DNA of 64,000 nt from Microbacteriaceae bacterium VKM Ac-2854 (GCA_013205085.1 JABMLH010000002.1:437425-501424); one strand, 5' to 3'; numbered from the stretch's first letter, positions 37,405 to 47,227 are shown. Made by a program: numbers and translations. Notes: generated by a model from the sequence alone, not told the origin.

Positions 37405-38163
37405 TCAGGCGGCGAGCAGCGGCAGCAGGGGGCCGGAGAGCACACCGGCCAGCACACCACCGATGATCGGGCCGACGACGGGGACCCACGAGTAGCCCCA
37501 GTCGGAGGAGCCCTTGCCCTTGATGGGCAGGAAGGCGTGCGCCAGGCGCGGGCCGAGGTCACGGGCCGGGTTGATCGCGTAGCCGGTCGGGCCACCGAGG
37601 GAGGCACCGATACCGACGACCAGCAGAGCGACGGGCAGGGCGCCGAGCGCGGCGAGGCCGGCGGGGACCCCGAGCGTGCCGTCACCGACGCGACCGAAGC
37701 CGATCACGACGAAGACCAGCACGAAGGTACCGATGATCTCCGTGACGAGGTTCCAGCCGTAGGAGCGGATCGCCGGTCCGGTCGAGAAGACGCCGAGCTT
37801 GTTGGCCGGGTCCGGCTCGTCGTCGAAGTGCTGCTTGTAGGCGGCCCAGGCCAGCACGGCGCCGATGATCGCACCGATCAGCTGGGCGAGGATGTAGATC
37901 AACACGTCCAGCGCGTTGAGTCCGGAGTTGCCGGTAGCCCAGAGGCCGAGGGTGACGGCCGGGTTCAGGTGAGCGCCCGACGAGTACGAGACGGTGACAC
38001 CGGCGAAGACCGCGAGGCCCCAGCCGAAGTTGACCATCAGGAATCCGCCGTTGAAGCCCTTGTTCTTGACGAGCGCGACGTTGGCGACGACGCCGCAGCC
38101 GAGCAGCACCAGCATGGCCGTGCCGACCAGCTCGCTCAGGAAGATTGTTCCGAGATTGTCCAC
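37405..38163 (-). CDS. glpF: Glycerol facilitator (aquaglyceroporin)
   Basis: Channel for glycerol uptake in the cytoplasmic membrane. 252 residues, six helices plus two half-helices. The two NPA boxes are HLNPAVTLG and INPARDLGPR. The Asp after NPAR is typical of glycerol-conducting members rather than water-only channels. GTG 38163 after GGAGGAAAAGG is preferred over a longer reading from 38196. Upstream of glpK in the same operon. Confidence 0.93.
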   Translation of the reverse strand: MDNLGTIFLSELVGTAMLVLLGCGVVANVALVKNKGFNGGFLMVNFGWGLAVFAGVTVSYSSGAHLNPAVTLGLWATGNSGLNALDVLIYILAQLIGAIIGAVLAWAAYKQHFDDEPDPANKLGVFSTGPAIRSYGWNLVTEIIGTFVLVFVVIGFGRVGDGTLGVPAGLAALGALPVALLVVGIGASLGGPTGYAINPARDLGPRLAHAFLPIKGKGSSDWGYSWVPVVGPIIGGVLAGVLSGPLLPLLAA

Positions 38164-38310
38164 GTTGACCTTTTCCTCCGTTGGAACCGGGCACATGCGG
38201 GTGCCCGGGGTGGGCGTCGATGCCCGTGTTTGTGAAGCTATCGCCGGATGGCCGCGCTCTCAATGACCGACGCGTGCACATCCGTTCGTGTTTGCATCCG
38301 CTCACCCCTG

Positions 38311-38367
38311 CGAGATGCCTCTTCTGCACGCGACACGCCGGTCAGGGCGTGCAGAAGAGGCATCTCG
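38311..38367. terminator. Palindrome family B, copy 1 (3' of glpD)
   Basis: Perfect 21-bp inverted repeat: left arm 38311-38331, right arm 38347-38367, core sequence GATGCCTCTTCTGCACGC, 15-nt spacer. It lies just downstream of the glpD stop and upstream of glpF. Related copies are at 41528 and 42561. It probably terminates glpD transcription. Confidence 0.75.
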
Positions 38368-38381
38368 CGGGGAGGAGTGGG

Positions 38382-40121
38382 CTAGACCTTGGCGTCGACC
38401 GGCGCGTTCACCACGGGCGAGCCGAAGTCGACGCCGTTGAACTCGGTGAGGTGCGCCATGGTGGCCGCGACCTCCTCGGCGCGCTTCTCCTCGCTCCAGC
38501 CGAGGACCTCGCCGGTGTGCTGGGCGAGCTCGTCCAGCAGCTCCTTCGAGAGACCGCCGGTGAAGGCGTGGTTGGTGCGGCGCATCACGAGGTCGATCAG
38601 GTGCACCACGTTCTCGTGCGTCGCGAGGTAGCGGATCTCGCCGGTCGTGTAGTCCTTGTCGAGGTCCAGCGGCTCGTCGTGGCCGTCGGCCAAGGCGTCG
38701 ATCACAACGGAGGCGCGGGTGCCGTAGCGCTCCAGCAGCTGGCCGGTGCGGGCCGAGGAGAGTCCGGAGCGGTTCTTCTCGATCCACTGCGCCCGCGAGG
38801 CCTCGGTGCGCGGGTAGGCCTTGCCGCCACCGATCGCGAGCTTCGACGTGAACACCTTGCGGGTCACGCCGATGCGCTTGAACACCTCGTTGGACATGTG
38901 CTCGGACAGGGCGCGGAAGGTGGTCCACTTGCCACCCACCAGCGACAGCACCGCGGTCTGCGGACGCTGCGGCAGCGTGGAGGGCTCGATGCGGTAGTCG
39001 CGGGAGACGAACCCGGGCGCCTCGTCGTCGTGGCGCGGCAGCGGGCGGATGCCCGAGAAGCGGAACACGATCTGGTCGCGGTCGACCTTGATGGTCGGGA
39101 AGACGTGGTTGACCAGCTCGAAGAAGTAGTCGACCTCCTCCTCCGTGCAGACGACGGGCTTGGACGGATCGGCGTCGATGTCGGTGGTGCCCACCATCAC
39201 GCGGCCCTTGAGCGGGTAGATCAGCACGATGCGGCCGTCGCTGTGCTCGAAGAACATCTCGCGGCCCTCGCAGGCCTCGACCAGCTCGGGATTGTCGAGC
39301 ACGATGTGCGAGCCCTTGGTGCCGCCCATGTACTTCGTCGCCTTGCCGAGCGCGGTGTTGGTGAAGTCGGTCCAGGATCCGGACACGTTCACCACGACGT
39401 CGGCGGTGAAGGTGAACTCCTCGCCGGTCTCGCGGTCGCGCAGCACCACGCCGTCCTTGTCGGCGCCGACGGCCTCGACGTAGTTGGCCGCGCGGGCCTT
39501 GCCCGTGGCGAGCGCGTCGCCGAGCACATCGAGCGCGAGGCGCTCCGGCTCGTGCACCGAGGCGTCGAAGTAGGTCGCCGTGTACTTGATGTGCGGGTCG
39601 AGCTTGGGCAGCGTGTGCAGCGAGCGCTTGCGACCGTGGAACTGGTGGCGCGGAACCGTGCCGCCGTCGCGCGAGAAGAAGTCGTACAGGGTCAGGCCGA
39701 CCTTGATCAGCAGCGCGCCGCGCTCCTGCGGCTTGCCGGACTTGTGGGTCAGGAAGCGCAGCGGGGCCGCGACGATGCCCGAGAAGGTGCTGTAGATCGG
39801 GATGGTGGTCTGCAACGGCTTCACGTAATGCGGCGCGATCTTCAGCAGGCCGTTGCGCTCGTGCACACCCTCGTTCACCAGTCGGAACTCGCCGTTCTCG
39901 AGGTAGCGGATGCCGCCGTGGATCATGTGGCTCGACGCGCTGGAGGCGCCGGAGACGTAGTCACCCCGCTCCACCAGGGCGACGTCGACGCCGTTCAGCG
40001 CGAGTTCGCGGAACGTGCCGATGCCGTTGATCCCACCGCCGATCACGAGGACCTTCGCCCGGGGGTTGTCGCGTAGTGCCTGGACGGACGTGCGCGTCGT
40101 CGAATCGCTCGATGTGGCCAC
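38382..40121 (-). CDS. glpD: Aerobic glycerol-3-phosphate dehydrogenase
   Basis: Membrane-associated FAD enzyme that oxidises glycerol 3-phosphate to dihydroxyacetone phosphate and passes electrons to quinone. About 579 residues from GTG 40121. FAD-binding VLVIGGGINGIGTFRELAL near residue 25, VERGDYVSGASSASSHMIHG, and VVNVSGSWTDFTN are typical. The C-terminal helical domain is present (YPRTEASRAQWIEKN). A longer frame from ATG 40232 has a plausible GAAGG site, so the start is not certain. Separate from glpFK by a family B palindrome. Confidence 0.94.
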   Translation of the reverse strand: MATSSDSTTRTSVQALRDNPRAKVLVIGGGINGIGTFRELALNGVDVALVERGDYVSGASSASSHMIHGGIRYLENGEFRLVNEGVHERNGLLKIAPHYVKPLQTTIPIYSTFSGIVAAPLRFLTHKSGKPQERGALLIKVGLTLYDFFSRDGGTVPRHQFHGRKRSLHTLPKLDPHIKYTATYFDASVHEPERLALDVLGDALATGKARAANYVEAVGADKDGVVLRDRETGEEFTFTADVVVNVSGSWTDFTNTALGKATKYMGGTKGSHIVLDNPELVEACEGREMFFEHSDGRIVLIYPLKGRVMVGTTDIDADPSKPVVCTEEEVDYFFELVNHVFPTIKVDRDQIVFRFSGIRPLPRHDDEAPGFVSRDYRIEPSTLPQRPQTAVLSLVGGKWTTFRALSEHMSNEVFKRIGVTRKVFTSKLAIGGGKAYPRTEASRAQWIEKNRSGLSSARTGQLLERYGTRASVVIDALADGHDEPLDLDKDYTTGEIRYLATHENVVHLIDLVMRRTNHAFTGGLSKELLDELAQHTGEVLGWSEEKRAEEVAATMAHLTEFNGVDFGSPVVNAPVDAKV

Positions 40122-40316
40122 TTCGTACTCGCCTTCGTGTCGTTGGTGTGTGCCGGGGGCACCGTCGTCGGCGACCCGGGGGCCATTCGTCGACGGTGCG
40201 CGGTGCCAGTCGCGACCATCGTTCTCCGCCATCGTTCCCTTCGGAAGTGAACGGCGGTCGTCGCAGCTGACGGGACCATCCTTCGCCGCTCGTCACATGC
40301 GCGCAAGCCCGATGGG

Positions 40317-40466
40317 AATACGTGCACGCGGGTCGGCTGCCGGGTCGTTTTCGGGGCGCGAGAAGCCCGGAACGGCGCGGATCGACCCCCGATTGCATTC
40401 GGTCCGGAATCGCGCGATCCTTGACCCACCGTCACGTTCGGTCAGGGCGACTGAAAATACGTGCAC
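40317..40466. promoter_or_regulatory. Repeated AATACGTGCAC elements in the glpD-regulator intergenic region
   Basis: The 11-mer AATACGTGCAC occurs at 40317-40327 and 40456-40466 in the 387-bp divergent gap 40122-40508. CGTGCAC occurs again upstream of glpF near 38275. They are candidate binding sites for the adjacent SorC-family regulator. The rest of the gap shows no gene. Confidence 0.4.
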
Positions 40467-40508
40467 CACCCGAATGCAGCCATCGCGCTCCGTACGAAAG
40501 GACAGGAC

Positions 40509-41507
40509 ATGCCTCCGGTCCGGCCGGTCGTCGAACTCGACGAATCCACCCACGCCACGCATCCCGACAAGACCCGGGACGCCTTGCGCGCGGCGCAGCT
40601 CTACTACATGCAGGACCTCACGATGGATGCCATCGCGCACGAGCTGCACACCTCCCGCTCCTCCGTGTCGCGGCTGCTCTCGCACGCTCGCGCGACCGGG
40701 CTGGTCGACATCCAGATCCGCTCCCCGCTCGACCGAGCGAGCGCCCTCGCCGCTGAGGTGCGGGCGAAGTACGACATCACCGTGCACATCGTGCCGGTGC
40801 CCGATCACACCAGCGAGGTCGACCGCCTGGAGCGGGTGGCGTTGTCGGCAGCGCGCATCCTCGGCCAGTTCATCGATTCGAACATGATCGTCGGCATCGC
40901 CTGGGGCTCGACGATGAGCGCCATCAGCCGACACCTGATCGCCAAGGAGACGCACAACACCCAGATCGTGCAGCTCAATGGCGCCGGCAACACCGAGACC
41001 ACGGGCATCAACTACTCCAGTGAGATCCTGCGCCGCTTCGGCGACGCGTACGCAGCGAAGGTGCAGCAGTTCCCGGTGCCCGCGTTCTTCGACGACCCGA
41101 TGACCAAGAAGGCCGTCTGGCGCGAGCGCTCCACCACGCGCGTCCTCGAGTTGCAGCAGCGGATGGACGTGGCGCTGTTCGGCCTCGGCTCGCCGTTCTC
41201 AGCGGTGCCGTCGAAGGTGTACATCGGCGGCTACCTGGAACCGTCGGACTTCTCCTCGCTCAGCGCCTCCGGCGTCGTCGGCGACGTCGCGACCGTGTTC
41301 TATCGCTCCGACGGCAGCTGGGACGACATCCCGATGAACGAACGGGCGAGCGGCCCCGACCTCTCCACCGTCGCGCGCGCCTCCCGCCGCATCTGTGTCG
41401 TCGCCGGCGCCTCCAAGCTCCCTGGCCTGCGCGGCGCTCTCGCCGCCGGCCTCGTCACCGACCTCATCCTCGACGAAGGCACCGCCCGGGCGCTGGTCAC
41501 CGGCTAG
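40509..41507 (+). CDS. SorC/DeoR-type sugar-binding transcriptional regulator
   Basis: 332 residues. The N-terminal helix-turn-helix has YYMQDLTMDAIAHELHTSRS and SVSRLLSHARATGLVDI. The C-terminal effector domain has IVGIAWGSTMSAISRHL and QLNGAGNTETTGINYSS, as in SorC/CggR proteins that sense phosphorylated sugars. Divergent from glpD and near glpFK, so glycerol 3-phosphate or a related effector is likely, but this is inference. ATG 40509 follows AAAGGACAGGA. Confidence 0.87.
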   Translation: MPPVRPVVELDESTHATHPDKTRDALRAAQLYYMQDLTMDAIAHELHTSRSSVSRLLSHARATGLVDIQIRSPLDRASALAAEVRAKYDITVHIVPVPDHTSEVDRLERVALSAARILGQFIDSNMIVGIAWGSTMSAISRHLIAKETHNTQIVQLNGAGNTETTGINYSSEILRRFGDAYAAKVQQFPVPAFFDDPMTKKAVWRERSTTRVLELQQRMDVALFGLGSPFSAVPSKVYIGGYLEPSDFSSLSASGVVGDVATVFYRSDGSWDDIPMNERASGPDLSTVARASRRICVVAGASKLPGLRGALAAGLVTDLILDEGTARALVTG

Positions 41508-41527
41508 GCACCCTCCCGCCCTCCCCA

Positions 41528-41583
41528 CGAGATGCCACTTCTGTACGCGTTTCGCGGCGTGTCGCGTATACAAGTGGCATGCC
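41528..41583. terminator. Palindrome family B, copy 2
   Basis: Imperfect inverted repeat GCCACTTCTGTACGCG / CGCGTATACAAGTGGC between two convergent genes (SorC regulator and endonuclease-like protein). Probable bidirectional terminator. Confidence 0.7.
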
Positions 41584-41598
41584 AGCGACTTCCTCGCG

Positions 41599-42504
41599 TC
41601 ACCCGGACCAGCCGCCGCGGCGCAGGGCGAGCTGGATCTCGTGAATCGTCGCGTCGGGTTTCTCGAAGACGCCCGCATCGCGGACCCGGATCACCCGCTT
41701 ACCGAGCGCCTGGATCGCGGCGACGCGGGTGAGGTCGCGTTCGTTCTGATGCTTGCTACTGCGATGCTGGTCGCCGTCGTATTCGACGACGGTGTCGAAC
41801 TGCTTGTAGTACAGGTCGGCGCGCGCGACGAAGGTACCGTCCGCATCGAAAAGGTCCACGTTCAACGCCGGCTCGGGCAGACCGCGCCGAACGATCAACA
41901 GCCGCAGCAGCGACTCCATTCGAGACTCCGCGCCCTCGCGCACGAGCGCCGCGGCTTCGCGCGCCCGACGCCCGCCACGGCCCCGGAAATACGTCGCGCG
42001 TTCGACGAGTTCATCGAGCGTGGCGAACGGACGTGGGTCATCGGGCGCCGGATACCGCGGGCGCAACACGATCGAATCGCCGACCGCGACCAGATCGTCC
42101 AACGACAGCCCATCACCGAGTTGGCAGAAGGTTGACAGCGCGTCGGTGACAGGCAGCCCATCGATCACGTCGATCCGAACCTTCTCGTCCCAGAGATGGT
42201 GCGACTTCACCCCGACGCGCCGCATCGCTCTGGCCGGTGGATGCACCGAGACGTGCAACCGTTCGAGATCGGACGGCGCCGGGATCTGCAATCCACGGAT
42301 CACCGCGGCAGTCGTGTGGCTGAAGAAGTCCGCGTCCCGGAACGCGGCGCTCAGCGCTTCCGCCCGTTCCCGGTAGGTGATCGGCTCGAACTCCGATCGC
42401 AGCCCGCGGAACGGGCGGGCGAGGCCGTCGAAAGCTCGGCGGCTCATCTCGCCGTCGCGCACGATGGAGCTGGTGAGGATACGGCTCGGATCTAATTCGT
42501 TCAT
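41599..42504 (-). CDS. DUF559-like endonuclease-domain protein
   Basis: 301 residues. The C-terminal 110 residues look like a very-short-patch/DUF559 nuclease fold: RMESLLRLLIVRRGLPEPAL has the first Glu, FVARADLYYKQFDTVVEYDG has a D-x-ExD-like pair, and LTRVAAIQALGKRVIRVRD follows. The N-terminal part has FFSHTTAAVIRGLQIP, as in actinobacterial proteins with an AbiEi-like winged helix. Such genes are frequent in Microbacteriaceae with unknown role. Flanked on both sides by family B palindromes. Confidence 0.75.
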   Translation of the reverse strand: MNELDPSRILTSSIVRDGEMSRRAFDGLARPFRGLRSEFEPITYRERAEALSAAFRDADFFSHTTAAVIRGLQIPAPSDLERLHVSVHPPARAMRRVGVKSHHLWDEKVRIDVIDGLPVTDALSTFCQLGDGLSLDDLVAVGDSIVLRPRYPAPDDPRPFATLDELVERATYFRGRGGRRAREAAALVREGAESRMESLLRLLIVRRGLPEPALNVDLFDADGTFVARADLYYKQFDTVVEYDGDQHRSSKHQNERDLTRVAAIQALGKRVIRVRDAGVFEKPDATIHEIQLALRRGGWSG

Positions 42505-42550
42505 CCCCTCATCCTGCGCATCCCGACGCGGACCCGCAGAAGTTATCCAC

Positions 42551-42629
42551 AGGCTCCCAGCGGCATGCCACTTCTGTACGCGACACGCCGCAGAGGGCGT
42601 ACAGAAGAGGCATCTCGCAGGGAGCCTGG
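42551..42629. terminator. Palindrome family B, copy 3
   Basis: Nested inverted repeats. Outer arms AGGCTCCC / GGGAGCCT lie at 42551-42558 and 42620-42627. An inner GCCACTTCTGTACGC / GCGTACAGAAGAGGC stem with two mismatches lies inside. Located 3' of the RamB-like gene and 5' of the endonuclease-like gene; probable terminator of the former. Confidence 0.75.
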
Positions 42630-42630
42630 G

Positions 42631-44082
42631 TCACGCCTCCTGGGCGTGGGCGTCGAGGAAGGCGTAGACCTCGGCGTCGTCGATACCCGGGAAGGTGCCG
42701 CTGGGCAGCGGGGCGAGGATGTGCGCGTGCAGGCGCGCGGACGGCCACGCGTTGCCGTCCCACCGGGCGGCGAGCTCGGACGGAGCGCGGCGGCAGCAGG
42801 ACTCGTCGGGGCAGCGCGACTGCTCGCGGCGGTCGGTGTCGCGACCGCGGAACCACTTCGCGTCCGCGAACGGCACCCCGACCGTGATCGAGAACTCCTC
42901 GGTCGCCGTGGTGCCCGTCTGCGACGCCGACCAGAAGGTACCGGCGGGAGTATCGACGTACTGGTAGTACTCCGTGGTGCGGTTGGTGCGCGAGAACGCC
43001 GAGCGCGCCGACCAGTACTTGCACACCAACTGCCCCTCCACCGCGCCGGTCACGTCGGTCGGCAACGGGATGCCGTCGTTCTCGTACGCCTTCTGGATGG
43101 ACCCGTCGCCCAGAACGCGCAGGAAGTGCATCCGGATATCGAGGTGTGAGGTGAGCAGGTTCGTGAAGCGCAGCGCCGCCGCCTCGTGGGTGACGCCGAA
43201 GCCGTCGCGGAAGTCCTCCACCGAGATGTCGCGGTTCTTCTTCGCCTCCAGGAGGAAGTCGACCGCCGGGTCCAGCGGCATCAGGCACGCGGCGGCGAAG
43301 TAGTTGATCTCGAGCCGCTGCCGCAGGAAGTCGGCGTAGGTCTCGGGGCGCTCGTGACCGAGCAGCCGGTGCGCCATGGCCTGCAGCGCCAGGGCACGCA
43401 GACCGTGGCCGCCCGGGATGGAGGCGGGCGGCAAGTAGATCCGCCCGTTCGCCAGGTCGATCACCGAACGAGCGGAGTGCGGCAGGTCGCCGACGTGGAT
43501 GATCTCGAAACCGAGGTGGCGCGCCATCCGGGACACCGAGCTGTGCGTGAGGGCGCCGCCGCGGTGCCCGACGATGCGCAGCATGTCGCCGGCCATGGCC
43601 TCGATCTCGGGCAGGTACGAGTTCTTCTCGCGCAGTTCGTGCCGCTGCTGGGTGTTCGCCCGTCGCGCCTCCTCCGGCGTCGCGCTGGCCTCGTTCTTGC
43701 GACGCGCGAGCTCGCGGTACACGCCGAGGAACGCCTCCAGCACCGGTGTCGGCAGCCCCTTGTTCACCTTGAACTCCGCCAGCCCGAGGGAGCGGTACAG
43801 CGAGCCCTTCTGCACCCGCGCCAGCTCGATCTCCAGGGCCGCGCGCTCGGTCGGCGGCTCGTCCGAGAGCAATTGCGCCAGCTCGATGCCCAGCCCGTTC
43901 GCGATCGCCTGCATCAGCGACAGGCGCGGCTCGCGGCGACCGGTCTCGACCAACGAGAGCTGGCTGCCGGAGACGCCCACCCGCGTCGCGAGCTGGCCCA
44001 GCGTCAGTCCGCGCTGGGTGCGGAAGTGGCGGATGCGCTGCCCCAGCAGCGCCGCATCGGTTCCAGTCGGGCTGTCGCTCAC
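42631..44082 (-). CDS. ramB: RamB-like XRE transcriptional regulator with IrrE-type domain
   Basis: 483 residues. N-terminal XRE helix-turn-helix: IRHFRTQRGLTLGQLATRVG, then SGSQLSLVETGRREP. The middle region has the ImmA/IrrE-like LRALALQAMAHRLLGHE, with the metal-binding HExxH degenerate (MAHRLLGHE), followed by INYFAAACLMPL. A C-terminal Cys-rich part (SRCPDESCCRR) fits the short-chain fatty-acyl regulator family. Same architecture as corynebacterial RamB, which controls acetate, glyoxylate and PEP carboxykinase genes. Divergent from pckG, which supports the assignment. GTG 44082 after AGGAGG. Confidence 0.83.
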   Translation of the reverse strand: MSDSPTGTDAALLGQRIRHFRTQRGLTLGQLATRVGVSGSQLSLVETGRREPRLSLMQAIANGLGIELAQLLSDEPPTERAALEIELARVQKGSLYRSLGLAEFKVNKGLPTPVLEAFLGVYRELARRKNEASATPEEARRANTQQRHELREKNSYLPEIEAMAGDMLRIVGHRGGALTHSSVSRMARHLGFEIIHVGDLPHSARSVIDLANGRIYLPPASIPGGHGLRALALQAMAHRLLGHERPETYADFLRQRLEINYFAAACLMPLDPAVDFLLEAKKNRDISVEDFRDGFGVTHEAAALRFTNLLTSHLDIRMHFLRVLGDGSIQKAYENDGIPLPTDVTGAVEGQLVCKYWSARSAFSRTNRTTEYYQYVDTPAGTFWSASQTGTTATEEFSITVGVPFADAKWFRGRDTDRREQSRCPDESCCRRAPSELAARWDGNAWPSARLHAHILAPLPSGTFPGIDDAEVYAFLDAHAQEA

Positions 44083-44263
44083 TTCGGGCCTCCTCGCCTG
44101 ATCTGTGACACATCCGAAAATATGCGAGTTTTTTACACGGCATCCCCGCAAATTTCCCCTTCACTCTGCCGCATTCTTGTCGCAGAAGCCAGTTCTTCCC
44201 TCCGAGAGCCGGCCACCACTCCCCACCGTCGATGTCGACAGAGCAGAAAGAGGAGCGCGCGCA
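44083..44263. promoter_or_regulatory. ramB-pckG divergent control region
   Basis: 181 bp, locally A+T-rich for this genome. It contains CCGCAAATTTCCCC at 44146-44159, which read on the other strand resembles the A-rich/TTTGC core described for RamB sites, and ATATGCGAGTTTTTTACAC just before it. Autoregulation of ramB and control of pckG from here are plausible but unproven. Confidence 0.4.
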
Positions 44264-46153
44264 ATGACCATCTTTAACAACATCACCGAGCTCGAGCCCA
44301 GCACCATGACCGCTCCGATCCCCGTACCGGCCGGCTTGCAGCCGGCGAACGTGCCGGCTCCCCTGCTGGCCTGGGTCGCCGAGCAGGCCGCCGTGCTGCA
44401 GCCCGACGCGATCGAGTGGGCCGACGGCTCGCCCGCCGAGTGGTACCGACTCACCGACCGGATGGTCGCCGCCGGCAAACTCATCCGCCTGAACTCCGAA
44501 TGGCGCCCCGGCTCCTTCCTGGCCCGCACCGACCCGAGCGACGTCGCCCGGGTCGAGGACCGCACCTTCATCTGCACCACCGACGAGGCGGATGCCGGCC
44601 CCACGAACAACTGGCGCGAGGCCGCTGAGATGAAGGCCGAACTCGCCCCGTACTTCGACGGCGCGATGCGCGGACGCACGATGTACGTCGTGCCGTTCTC
44701 GATGGGCCCCGTCGGCGGACCGCTCTCGCAGCTGGGCGTCCAGCTGACCGACTCCGAGTACGCGGTGCTGAACATGCGGATCATGGCCCGCGTCGGCACC
44801 GAACCGCTCGCCGCGTTCACCGACGAGACCGCCTACGTCCGCGGCGTGCACTCCGTCGGCTTCCCCCTGCGCGACGCGGACGGAACAACCCGCGCCGACG
44901 TCGCCTGGCCCTGCAACCCGACGAAGTACATCACCCAGTTCCCCGAGACCCGCGAAATCTACTCCTACGGCTCCGGCTACGGCGGCAACGCCCTCCTCGC
45001 CAAGAAGTGTTTCGCCCTACGGATCGCCTCGACCATGGGCCGCGAAGAGGGCTGGCTCGCCGAGCACATGCTGCTCATCCGCATCGTCTCCCCCGAGGGC
45101 CGGAGATTCCACCTCGCCGCAGCGTTCCCCTCCGCCTGCGGCAAGACCAACCTCGCGATGATGCAACCCACTCTGCCGGGCTGGCGGGTCGAGACCCTCG
45201 GCGACGACATCACCTGGATGAAGAAGGGAACGGACGGCAGGCTCTGGGCGATGAACCCCGAAACCGGATTCTTCGGCGTCGCGCCCGGCACCGGCGAACT
45301 CTCCAACCCCAACGCCGTGCAGACCCTCTGGGGCAACACCATCTTCACCAACGTCGCCCTCCGCGACGACGGCGACGTCTGGTGGGAAGGCCTCACCGAG
45401 GAGAAACCCGCCCACCTGATCGACTGGCAGGGCAACGACTGGACGCCGGCGTCCGGGCGCCCCGCCGTGCATCCGAACGCCCGGTTCACCGCTCCCGCCC
45501 AGCAGTGCCCCACCCTCTCCGACGACTGGGACGCGTTCGAAGGGGTGCCGCTGGACGCGATCGTCTTCGGTGGCCGCCGCGCCTCGAACGTACCGCTGGT
45601 CGCCCAGGCGAACAGCTGGGAGCACGGCGTCTTCCTCGGCGCAACCATCGCCTCCGAGCAGACCGCCGCGGCCGAAGGCGTCGTCGGCGAACTGCGCCGC
45701 GACCCGTTCGCGATGCTGCCGTTCTGCGGCTACAACATGGCCGACTACTTCCAGCACTGGCTCGACATCGGCGCCGACCTCGACGAGAACGCGCCCGCGA
45801 TCTTCCAGGTGAACTGGTTCCGCAAGAACGCCGCCGGTAAATTCCTGTGGCCGGGCTTCGGCGAGAACTCCCGCGTCATCCAGTGGATCGTGCGACGGCT
45901 CGAAGGATCCGCCGGCGCCGTCGAGACGCCCATCGGCCAGCTGCCGGTTGCACTGAACGTGCACGGCTTGAACCTCTCGGAGCAGGCCGTCGCCGAGCTG
46001 TTCGACGTGCCGGTGGACGCCTGGCTGGCCGAATGCGACTCGACGGAGGTCTTCTTCAACCGCTTCGGCGAGAAGCTGCCGGCCGAGCTGCGGCAGCAAC
46101 TGTGGGAGCTGCAGATGCGCCTGCGGCTGGGCCGGGGCAGCATCGCCGCCTAG
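44264..46153 (+). CDS. pckG: Phosphoenolpyruvate carboxykinase (GTP)
   Basis: Converts oxaloacetate and GTP to PEP, the entry to gluconeogenesis. 629 residues. PEPCK-GTP motifs: [20 protein letters not shown] for PEP/metal binding, [16 protein letters not shown] with the kinase P-loop and reactive Cys, GDDITWMK as kinase-2, and [11 protein letters not shown]. The N-terminus ([18 protein letters not shown]) is about 15 residues longer than usual; a second ATG exists at codon 15. ATG 44264 follows AGAGGAG. Confidence 0.96.
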   Translation: MTIFNNITELEPSTMTAPIPVPAGLQPANVPAPLLAWVAEQAAVLQPDAIEWADGSPAEWYRLTDRMVAAGKLIRLNSEWRPGSFLARTDPSDVARVEDRTFICTTDEADAGPTNNWREAAEMKAELAPYFDGAMRGRTMYVVPFSMGPVGGPLSQLGVQLTDSEYAVLNMRIMARVGTEPLAAFTDETAYVRGVHSVGFPLRDADGTTRADVAWPCNPTKYITQFPETREIYSYGSGYGGNALLAKKCFALRIASTMGREEGWLAEHMLLIRIVSPEGRRFHLAAAFPSACGKTNLAMMQPTLPGWRVETLGDDITWMKKGTDGRLWAMNPETGFFGVAPGTGELSNPNAVQTLWGNTIFTNVALRDDGDVWWEGLTEEKPAHLIDWQGNDWTPASGRPAVHPNARFTAPAQQCPTLSDDWDAFEGVPLDAIVFGGRRASNVPLVAQANSWEHGVFLGATIASEQTAAAEGVVGELRRDPFAMLPFCGYNMADYFQHWLDIGADLDENAPAIFQVNWFRKNAAGKFLWPGFGENSRVIQWIVRRLEGSAGAVETPIGQLPVALNVHGLNLSEQAVAELFDVPVDAWLAECDSTEVFFNRFGEKLPAELRQQLWELQMRLRLGRGSIAA

Positions 46154-46291
46154 CTATTGTTCTGACAAAGTTTGTGCCACGATGCGGTAACCCGCAGCGG
46201 CACGCACGACCGTGAGCCTCGCGGGTGGCTTCATCCCCCTTTCTCGCACGCCATCCGCGAGGCCACGTACCCCTGGAACCCGAGGCAGCCC

Positions 46292-47227
46292 ATGAACGAC
46301 CGGATCACCCTCCGCTTCCTCGCCGCTCCCGGCGACGCCACCGCCGACGGCAGCAGCGTGCAGGCCGGGCGGGTTCTGGAGTGGATCGACAAGGCCGGGT
46401 ACGCCTGCGCCGTGGGCTGGAGCGGCGCCTACTGCGTCACCGCCTACGTGGGCAACGTGCACTTCACCCAGCCGATCACGGTGGGCAGCCTGATCGAAGC
46501 CCATGCTCGGATCATCCACACCGGGCGTTCGAGCATGCACGTGCTGGTGCGGGTCTCGCAGGCGGATCCGCGCGACGGCGCCTACCGGCTGGCGACGCAC
46601 TGCCTGCTGATCTTCGTCGCCGTGGACGAGGAGAAGAAGCCCCGCGCCGTGCCGGCGTGGGCCCCCGCTTCGCCCGAGGATCACGCCCTCGCCGACGGCG
46701 CCACCGCACGGATCCAGTCGCGACGCGCGATCCACGACGTGATGCGCACCCAGCGCTACACCACGCAGGGCACCGGGCCGCGAACGGTGTTCCGCTTCCT
46801 CGCCTCCCCCGGCGACGTGAACTGGGGCGGCAACGCCCACGGCGGCATCGTGATGCGCTGGATCGATGAGGCCGCGAACACGGTCGCGATGCGCTGGTCG
46901 GGTCAGGATGCCGTCGCCGTCTACTCCGGCGGCATCCACTTCTACCGGCCCGTGCGGATCGGGCATCTTGTCGAAGTCGAGGCGCGACTCATCCACACCG
47001 GTTCGCGCAGCATGCACCTCGCCGTGCACGTGCGATCCGGCGATCCGAAGACCGGCGAGCTCGAGCTGACGATCCAGTGCATGAGCGTGTTCGTGGTGCG
47101 CGGCGCCGACGGCACCGCCCAGCCGATCGGCGCGATGCCGATCGTGTCGGAGGAGGATGCGCGACTGGACGCCCACGCGCGCGACCTGATCACGATGCGC
47201 GCGGCGCTGCCGCTGCTGCCGGTGTGA
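46292..47227 (+). CDS. Acyl-CoA thioesterase, tandem hotdog domains
   Basis: Hydrolyses fatty acyl-CoA thioesters. 311 residues made of two hotdog domains, each with the same signature. First: GSSVQAGRVLEWIDKAGYAC; second: NWGGNAHGGIVMRWIDEAAN. This is the Acot7/YciA-like arrangement. Catalytic Asp/Asn positions are in the helix start of each domain and differ between halves (SSVQAG against NAHGG), so probably only one half is fully active. ATG 46292 is chosen because the first hotdog begins at once. Confidence 0.86.
   Translation: MNDRITLRFLAAPGDATADGSSVQAGRVLEWIDKAGYACAVGWSGAYCVTAYVGNVHFTQPITVGSLIEAHARIIHTGRSSMHVLVRVSQADPRDGAYRLATHCLLIFVAVDEEKKPRAVPAWAPASPEDHALADGATARIQSRRAIHDVMRTQRYTTQGTGPRTVFRFLASPGDVNWGGNAHGGIVMRWIDEAANTVAMRWSGQDAVAVYSGGIHFYRPVRIGHLVEVEARLIHTGSRSMHLAVHVRSGDPKTGELELTIQCMSVFVVRGADGTAQPIGAMPIVSEEDARLDAHARDLITMRAALPLLPV

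Noticed and set aside
42631-44082. ImmA/IrrE toxin-antitoxin-like protease
   Set aside because: The XRE-IrrE-Cys-rich architecture and position divergent from pckG fit RamB; the HExxH-like site is degenerate.
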